A stretch of DNA of 64,000 nt from Mycobacterium sp. 852014-50255_SCH5639931 (lineage in GTDB: Bacteria; Actinomycetota; Actinomycetes; Mycobacteriales; Mycobacteriaceae). Location: NCBI RefSeq assembly GCF_001665605.1, contig NZ_LZSV01000038.1:1-64000 (forward strand), in the 5' to 3' direction. Below the pieces are notes generated by a model. It saw only the letters and a program-made list of their open reading frames with translations. It did no database searches and was not told the DNA's origin. The stretch's first letter is position 1. The number at the start of each line of letters is the position of its first letter. Both the position numbers and the translations under genes were made by a program. Shown here piece after piece: positions 59,301-64,000 of the stretch.

Positions 59301-60558
59301 CCCGGTCGCCGACGTGTTGCCGTTGACCCCGTTGCAGCAGGGACTGCTGTTCCACACCGGCAGCGCGCACGGCAGCGACGACCTGTACGCCGTGCAGCTC
59401 GACATCAGCGTGAACGGTGCCCTCGACCCGCACCGGCTGCGCGACGCGGTGCACACCATGATCAAGCGGCATCCCAACGTGGTGGCGCACTTCGTCGAAG
59501 ACTTCGGCGAGCCGGTGCAGGTCCTCTCGGCCGAGCCCGCGCTGTCGTGGCATTACGTCGAACTCGACGCCGAAGACGCCGAACCCGAGGGGCAGATCCA
59601 GCAGGTCTGCGCGGCCGAACGTGCCGCGGTGTGCGACCTGGCGGACCGCCCGCCGTTCCGGGCCGCGCTGATCCGCACCGCCGACAACCGGCACCGGTTC
59701 GTGCTGACCAACCACCACATCGTGCTCGACGGCTGGTCGAAGCCGATCCTGCTGCAGGAGATATTCGCCGCCTACTACGGGGTGCAGCTGCCGGCCCCGG
59801 TGCCGTACCGCAAGTTCGCCGCCTGGCTGGCCGCGCAGGACCGCGGCGCCGCCCAGGCGGCGTGGCGGCGGGTGCTGGCCGGGTTCGACACCCCCACCCT
59901 GGTCGGTCCGGCGGGCCGGATGAGCCTCGGCCCGCGCGGCGTCTCCTCATTCCAGGTTTCGGCGGAGACCACGCGCGCGCTGGGCGAGCTGGCCCGCTCG
60001 TGCCGCACCACCGTCAGCACCGTGCTACAGGCCGCCTGGGCGCAGCTGCTGATCTGGCTGACCGGCCAGCACGACGTGACATTCGGCACAGCGGTCTCGG
60101 GGCGCCCGACCGAGCTGGCCGGCGCCGACCAGATGGTGGGGCTGCTCATCAACACGGTGCCGGTGCGGGCGACGATCGGCGCCGAAACCACCATCGCGGA
60201 CCTGCTAAACCAGCTGCAGAGCGCCTACAACGACACGCTCGAGCACCAGCACTTGGCGCTGAATGAGATCCATCGTGTAACGGGACACGACCAATTATTC
60301 GACACCATGTTCGTGTACGAGAACTATCCGATCGACACCGCAGCCCTTTCGGCCGTCGACGAGCTGGCTATTAGCGGATTCACCAACCGGGAATACAACC
60401 ACTACCCGCTGTCGGTGCAAGCTGTGCCGGGTCACGAACTGGGTCTTCGCGTCGAATTCGATACAGAAGTCTTCGACCAAGGCAGAATCGAGAGGTTGAT
60501 CGAGCGGTTCCGGCGGGTGCTGGAAGCCATGACCGCAGATTTGGAGGAGCAGTCATGA
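50311..60558 (+). CDS. mps1: GPL nonribosomal peptide synthetase, modules 1-2 plus C domain of module 3
   Basis: 3415 residues from ATG 50311 (GGGGG upstream); TTG 50260 is an alternative that overlaps mbtH, and an open frame from 50131 lies inside mbtH. Order C-A-T-E-C-A-T-E-C. C1 (HHIAVDG near 137) has no upstream carrier domain, fitting acceptance of a fatty acyl chain. A1 pocket reads D-F-W-T-V-A-A-V-C, close to Phe codes. A2 reads D-F-W-S-V-G-M-V-H, close to Thr codes. T domains carry [10 protein letters not shown] near 976 and 2478. E domains carry [13 protein letters not shown] near 1153 and 2653. This gives acyl-D-Phe-D-alloThr. The protein ends after a third C domain (HHIVLDGWS near 3135), so module 3 is split between proteins. 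Confidence 0.96.
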   Translation: MGVGDRALPLTRGQLDIWLSQETGYVGTEWQLGLLIKIEGSLDRDAFERALRQAVAEAEAGRVSFFEVDGQVVQKPIDYPDFELGFHDLTSSPDPVAEARAMASSIQRTPMALNGQLFKFVLFQTQAAEFYLFGCCHHIAVDGLGMALVCRRVSTIYSAMVAEKPIPDAYFGSAQDLVDIESEYEASPDYLDDQAYWSNNLPPETAWVDRPAADTTSGKDHYSPSASVQLDPSVTTRIKELSKKLGIRRFSVTTAACALLVRAWSGSGSEVALDFPVSRRVRPESKTLPGMFAGVVPLVLNTEPTATVADFCKHVDTRIRELLQHQRFPVHTLESDGLRQAANRVGINFLPMRLTLDLAGSPATATYTNHGPVGHFSLFFMGAGDQLFLSTAGPGQPFADFGVADLAARMQQVLEEMTADPERWLASIDLLAADEPAKIDEWSNRAALTEPVPAPVSIPVAFAEHVQRSPEAPAVTCAAKSLTYAELDEASNRLAHLLAGHGVGPGGCVAVMFPRCTDAIVAMLAVLKTGAAYVPIDPAHSAARMEFVLADAGPSAVITTADLRSRLDGRDLLVVDVHDPAVETQPSTALPPPAADNIAYIIYTSGTTGTPKGVAIPHLNVTWLIESLDAGLPKGQVWTQCHSAAFDFSVWEIFGALLRGRRLLVVPESVASSPEDLHDLLAAEKVSVLTQTPSSVAMLPAEGLESTALVVAGEACPADVVDRWAAPGRVMLDAYGPTETTVCASISKPLTAGSAVVPIGSPIAGAAMFVLDKWLQPVPAGVVGELYLAGRGVGCGYVRRAGLTASRFVANPFGGPGARMYRTGDLVCWGEDGQLQYFGRSDEQVKIRGYRIELGEIQSVLKVLDGVENAAVIAREDRPGDKRLVGYITGTADPAAIRAALADRLPPYMVPAAVVVLEALPLTGNGKLDKRALPAPEYATAEYRAPGDAVEEILADIYAQVLGLERVGVDASFFDLGGDSILSMQVVARARAAGILFRPRDVFVEQSVARLARVAEVAADGAGGVADDGVGPVVATPIMRWLQSIEGPIEQFNQTMVVQAPAGASEADVVAVLQALLDRHAALRLRADDDGAGGWSLHVPEVGAVDARGCVHAVETLSEETLAEARSRLNPAAGVMVSAAWAEPTGQLALIIHHLAVDGVSWRILLEDFNIAWAQHHSGQPIALLAPGTSFARWSSLLEEYAQRTDVVARADEWRQVAATPAALPAVQPDVDTYVTAGQLSVSLDVETTRLLLGEVPAAFHAGVGDILLIAFGLAFAEFLGTGAAPIAIDVEGHGRQEELAPRVDLSRTVGWFTTKYPVALKSRRLNWSQVVAGEAALGAVIKDAKEQLRALPDGLTYGLLRYLNAELDLDGADPVIGFNYLGRLGAGADLSEDLWRVSHDSLAVAAVATAVPMPLAHTVEVNAGTMDTEAGPHLQANWTWAPSALDHERVNRLSQLWFEALAGICAHVKAGGGGLTPSDIAPARLSQQQIDELCRQGSVADVLPLTPVQQGLLFHTAFAQDMDDLYAVQLGITVSGALDAARLRQAVHTAVKRHPNLVARFSEDFGEPVQVIPADPQMAWRYVELDNGNVDEQVERLAADERAAVCDLAEKPSFRAALIRTAPDRHRFVLTIHHIVVDGWSLPVLLQEIFASYYGERLPAAPAYRSFVTWLTNQDRAAAQGAWAQALAGFETPTLVGPLGQIGRRGVAAFHVPAETTKALGELARSCRTTISTVLQGAWTQLLTWLTGQHDVAFGTAVSGRPHELAGADAMVGLLINTVPVRATITATTTVAELLDQLQRLHNDTVDYQHLALPEIHRVTGHDQLFDTLFLYENYPIDAGSLLGVHELAVTDFSSREYNHYPLSVVASPGHELSLRVEFDTEVFSAAAIDTLIERLQQVMVDMTADPSRRLSSIDLLDAAEHGRLDKWGNRAVLAESAPKLASIPELFAAQAARAPEAVAITHGDRSWSYGEVEESANRLAHLLVSRGAGPGERVAVLFPRTAEAVVAILAVLKTGAAYLPVDPTVPAARIEFVLGDAAPIAAITTADVRSRLDGSDLEIIEFGDPAVATQPTDGLPAPSAENIAYIIYTSGTTGTPKGVAVPHRNVTQLLESLDAQLALGQVWTQCHSLAFDFSVWEIFGSLLYGGRLVIVPDNVVRSPEELHAMLVREQVSVLSQTPSAFYALQTADSLAPELGQQLKLQTVVFGGEALEPHRLGKWLHNHPGLPRLINMYGITETTVHASFREIVDGDVDTNASPIGLPLAHLGFFVLDGWLRPVPEGVVGELYVAGRGLAYGYVGRSGLSATRFVACPFGRAGARMYRTGDLVRWGADGQLQYMGRADEQVKIRGYRIELGEVHAALAALDGVNEAAVIAREDRPGDKRLVGYVTGTADPAEIRNQLGERLPTYMVPTAVVVLEALPLTVNGKLDTRALPAPEYSDADHYRAPSTAVEEILAGIYAQVLGVERVGVDDSFFDLGGDSILSMQVVARARAAGVVCRPRDIFVEQTVARLARVAGVASDDDVVDEGIGEVVATPIMRWLESVDGPVEQFNQTMVVQAPAGVSEADVVLVLQALLDRHAVLRLRVDDDGAGDWSLRVPEVGVVDAAGCVHTVETLSDAALSAAVSQLNPASGTMLRAVWVPSTGQLALIIHHLAVDGVSWRILLEDLNIAWAQHHSGQPVALPAGGMSFARWSSLLAEHARRREVVDQAEAWRQIASTPAPLPAVRPDIDTYVSAGQLSVSLDADTTRLLLGEVPAAFHAGVQDILLIAFGLAWAQFVGTGAPIGIDVEGHGRHEELGPQVDLSRTVGWFTTKYPVALAVGGLSWGQVIAGEAELGALVKDAKEQLRALPDTLTYGLLRYLNPDVDMDGSDPVIGFNYLGRLGGAGDLSSELWRLDPDSLASAGAATAVPMPLPHTVELNAGTLDTPAGPLLQANWTWARSALEEGQVGRLSELWFDALSGICSHVRNGGGGLTPSDLAPARLTQRDIDELCQRYPVADVLPLTPLQQGLLFHTGSAHGSDDLYAVQLDISVNGALDPHRLRDAVHTMIKRHPNVVAHFVEDFGEPVQVLSAEPALSWHYVELDAEDAEPEGQIQQVCAAERAAVCDLADRPPFRAALIRTADNRHRFVLTNHHIVLDGWSKPILLQEIFAAYYGVQLPAPVPYRKFAAWLAAQDRGAAQAAWRRVLAGFDTPTLVGPAGRMSLGPRGVSSFQVSAETTRALGELARSCRTTVSTVLQAAWAQLLIWLTGQHDVTFGTAVSGRPTELAGADQMVGLLINTVPVRATIGAETTIADLLNQLQSAYNDTLEHQHLALNEIHRVTGHDQLFDTMFVYENYPIDTAALSAVDELAISGFTNREYNHYPLSVQAVPGHELGLRVEFDTEVFDQGRIERLIERFRRVLEAMTADLEEQS
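57790..57903 (+). repeat. NRPS module 2 segment nearly identical to module 3 (62283-62396)
   Basis: The 114 bases after the T2 serine motif differ at only three positions from 62283-62396 in mps2, with the last 63 bases identical. Synonymous sites are conserved, which points to recent gene conversion or recombination rather than protein constraint. Confidence 0.9.
58261..58364 (+). repeat. NRPS E2 segment nearly identical to E3 (62754-62857)
   Basis: 104 bases spanning the [13 protein letters not shown] coding region differ at five positions from 62754-62857 in mps2, while the equivalent E1 segment (from 53761) is more divergent. A second homology tract between modules 2 and 3. Confidence 0.88.
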
Positions 60559-63500
60559 CCGTCGGTGCAGGGCGGCGATTGTTGTCGATCGACTTGCTGG
60601 ATGGCGGCGAGCACGACCGCCTCGACGAGTGGGGTAACCGGGCGGTGTTGACCGCGCCGGTGAAGCGGGCTGCGTCCATTCCGGCGTTGTTCGACAAGCA
60701 GGTCGCGCGTGTACCGGAGGCTCAGGCACTGACGTTCGAGGGCCGCACGCTGACGTATCAGGGGCTCGACGAGGCCGCGAACCGGCTCGCCCACCTGCTG
60801 GCCGACCATGGCGCGCGTCCGGGGGCGTGCGTGGCGCTGCTCCTGCCGCGGTCCGCCGAGGCGATCGTGTCGATCCTGGCGGTCCTCAAGACCGGCGCGG
60901 CCTATCTGCCGATCGACCCTGCGGTCCCGGCGGCGCGAATGGAGTTCATGCTCGGCGATGCGGCGCCGGTCGCCGCGGTCACGACGGCCGAGTTGCGGGC
61001 GCGGCTGGACGGGTTCGACTTGCTGGTCGTCGACGTCGACGATCCCGCGGTGGCCGAACAGCCCAGCTCGCGGCTGCCGGGGCCGGCCCCCGAGGACATC
61101 GCGTACATGATCTACACCTCGGGCACGACCGGGACCCCCAAGGGCGTGGCGGTCACTCACCAGAACGTCACCCAGCTGCTGAAGTCGCTGCCCGCCGACC
61201 TGCCGAAGGCGGGTGTCTGGTCGCAGTGGCACTCGCTGGTTTTCGACGTGTCGGTGTGGGAGATCTGGGGCCCGCTATTGCACGGCGGGCGCCTGGTCGT
61301 AGTGCCCGAGTCGGTGGCCGGCTCGCCCGACGACCTGCACGCGTTGCTGGTCGCGGAGAAGGTCACCGTGTTGTGCCAGACCCCGTCGGCGGTGGGAATG
61401 CTCTCGCCCGACGGGCTGGATTCGACGGCACTGATCGTGGCGGGCGAGGCGTGCCCGTCCGAGGTGGTGGACCGGTGGGCGCCGCGTCGGGTGATGATCA
61501 ACGCCTACGGCCCGACCGAAGGCACGGTCTACGCATCGATGAGCGCGCCGCTGAGCGCCGAGTCGGGGGCGCCGACGATCGGCTCGCCCGTGCCGGGCGC
61601 CGCGCTGTTCGTGCTCGACAAGTGGTTGCGCCCGGCGCCGGAGGGCGTCGTCGGCGAGCTCTACATCGCCGGCCGCGGTGTGGCCTCCGGCTATGTGCGC
61701 CGGGCGGGTCTGACGGCCTCGCGGTTTGTGGCGTGCCCGTTCGGGGCGCCCGGTGCGCGCATGTATCGCACGGGCGACCTGGTGCGCTGGGGCATCGACG
61801 GCCAGCTGCAGTACCTTGGCCGCGCCGACGAGCAGGTCAAGATCCGCGGCTACCGCATCGAGCTCGGCGAAATCCAGACCGCCCTCGCGGGGCTGGACGG
61901 CGTTGACCAGGCGGCGGTGATCGCCCGCGAGGACCGCCCCGGCGACAAGCGCCTGGTCGGTTACATCACCGGGACCGCCGACCCGGCCGAGATTCGCACC
62001 CAGCTGGGCGAGCGGCTGCCCAGCTACATGGTTCCGGCCGCCGTCGTGGTGCTGGACGCGCTGCCGCTGACGGTCAACGGCAAACTCGACAAGCGGGCGT
62101 TGCCGGCGCCCGAGTACCAGAAGACCAACGGCGAATACCGCGCGCCGTCCACGGCCGTCGAAGAGACACTGACCGCCATCTACGCCCAGGTGCTCGGCCT
62201 GGAGCGGGTCGGCGTCGACGACTCGTTCTTCGACCTCGGCGGCGACAGCATCCTGTCGATGCAGGTGGTGGCACGCGCCCGCGCGGCCGGCGTGGTGTGC
62301 CGCCCGCGCGACGTCTTCGTCGAGCAGACGGTGGCCCGGCTGGCCCGGGTGGCCGGCGTGGCCTCCGACGACGACGTCGTCGACGAGGGCATCGGCCCGG
62401 TGGTCGGAACCCCGATCATGCGCTGGCTGCAGCAAGTCGACGGCCCGACCGACCAGTTCAACCAGACCATGGTGGTCCAGGCCCCGGCCGGCGTCACCGG
62501 CGATGACGTGCGGGTGGTGCTGCAATCGCTGCTGGACCGGCACGCCACGCTGCGGATGCGCGTCGACGACGACGGCGCCGGCGGCTGGTCGATGCAGGTG
62601 CCCGAGGTCGGCGCGGTCGATGCCGGTGCCTGCATGCACACCGTCCACGCGCTGTCCGACGCGACGCTGGTGGCGGCGCGTTCGCAGCTCAACCCCGCGG
62701 CCGGGACCATGCTGCGCGCCGTGTGGGCGGAATCCACGGCCCAGCTGGCGTTGATCATTCACCACCTGGCCGTTGACGGTGTGTCGTGGCGAATCCTGTT
62801 GGAAGACTTGAACATTGCGTGGGCCCAGCACCACAGTGGCCAGCCGGTGGCGCTGCCGACCGCCGGGACGTCGTTCGCCAGGTGGACCGCGATGCTGGAG
62901 GAGCACGCCCAGCGGCCCGAGGTGATCGAGCAGGCCGAGGCGTGGCGGCAGGTCGCGGCGACCCCGGCGCTTTTGCCGGCGGTGCGTCCAGACGTGGACA
63001 CCTATGAGACGGCCAAGCAGCTGTCGGTGTCGCTGGATGTGGAGACCACCCGGCAGCTGCTGGGTGAGGTGCCCTCGGCGTTCCGCGCCGGCGTGCAGGA
63101 CATCCTGTTGATCGCGTTCGGGCTGGCCTGGGCGCGGTTCGTGGGCACCGGCGCCCCGATCGGCATCGACGTCGAGGGCCACGGCCGCCACGAGGAACTG
63201 GGCCCGCACGTCCACCTGTCCCGCACGGTGGGCTGGTTCACCACCAAGTACCCCGTCGCGCTGACTGTCGGCGAACTGGACTGGGCGCAGGTGATGGCCG
63301 GCGACCCCGCGCTCGGGGTCCTGGTCAAGAAGGCCAAGGAGCAGCTGCGCGCGCTCCCGGACCCGCTGACCTACGGGTTGCTGCGGTACATGAACGACGA
63401 GGTGGACCTGGACGGGTCGGACCCCGTGATCGGGTTCAACTACCTTGGACGACTGGGCGCGGCGGCGGATCTGCCCGGCGAGATGTGGCGGATCAGCCAG

Positions 63501-64000
63501 GACAGCCTGTCGTTCACCGGCGCCGCCAGCGCGGCGCTGCCCATGCCGTTGATGCACACCGTCGACCTCAACGCCGGGACCATGGACACCGAGGCCGGCC
63601 CGCACCTGCAGGCCAACTGGACGTGGGCGCCCTCGGCGCTGGACCACGAACAGGTCAGCCGGTTGAGCCAGCTGTGGTTCGAGGCCCTGGCCGGCATCTG
63701 CGCGCACGTGCGCAGCGGCGGTGGCGGTCTGACCCCGTCGGACATCGCCCCCGCTCGCCTGAACCAGCAGCAGCTCGACGACCTCTGCCAGCAATACGCG
63801 GTCGCCGACGTCTTGCCGCTGACCCCGTTGCAGCAGGGGCTGCTCTTCCACGCCAGCTTTGCGCACGACCTCGGCGACGACGTCTATGCGGTGCAGCTCG
63901 GCATCACCGTCACCGGTGACCTCGACCCGCATCGGTTGCGCGAGGCCGTCCACACCGTCGTCAACCGGCATCCCAACCTGGCGGCCCGCTTCTGCCCGCA
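60555..64000 (+). CDS. mps2: GPL nonribosomal peptide synthetase Mps2, 5' part (cut by window end)
   Basis: ATG 60555 overlaps the mps1 stop (ATGA); 1148 codons are visible and the gene runs off the window. It begins with the linker [20 protein letters not shown] that normally joins C to A domains, so its first domain is A3. A3: [14 protein letters not shown] near 185, pocket D-V-W-C-I-A-A-V-Y, distinct from A1 and A2; Ala is expected from known GPL chemistry but not proved by the code. T3: [13 protein letters not shown] near 558. E3: [13 protein letters not shown] near 736. C4 starts [13 protein letters not shown] near 1088. The unseen rest should hold module 4 and a reductase releasing alaninol. 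Confidence 0.95.
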   Translation, partial: MTVGAGRRLLSIDLLDGGEHDRLDEWGNRAVLTAPVKRAASIPALFDKQVARVPEAQALTFEGRTLTYQGLDEAANRLAHLLADHGARPGACVALLLPRSAEAIVSILAVLKTGAAYLPIDPAVPAARMEFMLGDAAPVAAVTTAELRARLDGFDLLVVDVDDPAVAEQPSSRLPGPAPEDIAYMIYTSGTTGTPKGVAVTHQNVTQLLKSLPADLPKAGVWSQWHSLVFDVSVWEIWGPLLHGGRLVVVPESVAGSPDDLHALLVAEKVTVLCQTPSAVGMLSPDGLDSTALIVAGEACPSEVVDRWAPRRVMINAYGPTEGTVYASMSAPLSAESGAPTIGSPVPGAALFVLDKWLRPAPEGVVGELYIAGRGVASGYVRRAGLTASRFVACPFGAPGARMYRTGDLVRWGIDGQLQYLGRADEQVKIRGYRIELGEIQTALAGLDGVDQAAVIAREDRPGDKRLVGYITGTADPAEIRTQLGERLPSYMVPAAVVVLDALPLTVNGKLDKRALPAPEYQKTNGEYRAPSTAVEETLTAIYAQVLGLERVGVDDSFFDLGGDSILSMQVVARARAAGVVCRPRDVFVEQTVARLARVAGVASDDDVVDEGIGPVVGTPIMRWLQQVDGPTDQFNQTMVVQAPAGVTGDDVRVVLQSLLDRHATLRMRVDDDGAGGWSMQVPEVGAVDAGACMHTVHALSDATLVAARSQLNPAAGTMLRAVWAESTAQLALIIHHLAVDGVSWRILLEDLNIAWAQHHSGQPVALPTAGTSFARWTAMLEEHAQRPEVIEQAEAWRQVAATPALLPAVRPDVDTYETAKQLSVSLDVETTRQLLGEVPSAFRAGVQDILLIAFGLAWARFVGTGAPIGIDVEGHGRHEELGPHVHLSRTVGWFTTKYPVALTVGELDWAQVMAGDPALGVLVKKAKEQLRALPDPLTYGLLRYMNDEVDLDGSDPVIGFNYLGRLGAAADLPGEMWRISQDSLSFTGAASAALPMPLMHTVDLNAGTMDTEAGPHLQANWTWAPSALDHEQVSRLSQLWFEALAGICAHVRSGGGGLTPSDIAPARLNQQQLDDLCQQYAVADVLPLTPLQQGLLFHASFAHDLGDDVYAVQLGITVTGDLDPHRLREAVHTVVNRHPNLAARFCP

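Overview
The window is high-GC actinobacterial DNA from a mycobacterium, most likely a member of the Mycobacterium avium complex (MAC). It carries the glycopeptidolipid (GPL) locus: mmpS4-mmpL4a-mmpL4b, drrABC, an MbtH gene and the first two tripeptide-amino-alcohol NRPS genes (mps1, partial mps2), plus many glycosyltransferases, methyltransferases and deoxysugar genes. The first 18 bases are a Nextera/Tn5 mosaic-end adapter, so position 1 is a contig edge.

Layout. 19-3192: histidine kinase fragment, a small Pro/Gly-rich exported protein, a membrane-anchored serine protease and a TVP38/TMEM64 membrane protein. 3361-9835: methylmalonyl-CoA mutase (mutA, mutB), its GTPase chaperone (meaB) and the esterase lipL. 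This matches the M. tuberculosis order Rv1491c-Rv1497, except that no mazEF4 lies between mutB and meaB. 10803-26080: GPL-type zone with four paralogous UGT-type glycosyltransferases, an acyltransferase, a Gfo/Idh/MocA dehydrogenase, a GMC oxidoreductase, two O-methyltransferase-like genes, an epimerase and a sugar C-methyltransferase. 26495-33270: an apparently acquired block (UDP-glucose dehydrogenase, GT2-like and GT4 transferases, a GDP-mannose-dehydratase-like SDR, two methyltransferases, a broken methyltransferase on the opposite strand); one gene is strikingly AT-rich. 34071-39947: FkbM-like protein, gmdA, epiA, FkbM methyltransferase and two GT2 transferases, matching M. tuberculosis Rv1511-Rv1516c. 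40030-49199: drrC-drrB-drrA, mmpL4b, mmpL4a and mmpS4, with a decayed mmpS remnant between the two mmpL genes. 50040-64000: mbtH, mps1 and the start of mps2, divergent from mmpS4.

How it works together (inference on known GPL biology). Mps1/Mps2 with MbtH build an acylated D-Phe-D-alloThr-D-Ala-(alaninol) core. The pocket residues I read fit Phe and Thr for the first two A domains, and an epimerisation domain follows each of the three visible modules. UGTs add 6-deoxytalose and rhamnose; methyltransferases and the acyltransferase modify them. The gtf-to-drrC segment is where MAC serovars differ. Here it would supply UDP-glucuronate, GDP-fucose-type and possibly 3-C-methyl branched sugars. MmpS4/MmpL4 and DrrABC are the export systems.

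The most unusual sequence-level observations are the mmpS remnant with its preserved ATGA junction, a possible CTG start behind a perfect Shine-Dalgarno, several probable leaderless starts, a near-perfect intrinsic terminator overlapping a neighbouring stop codon, an internally deleted methyltransferase next to a 21-bp tandem repeat, and long near-identical DNA tracts between NRPS modules 2 and 3.
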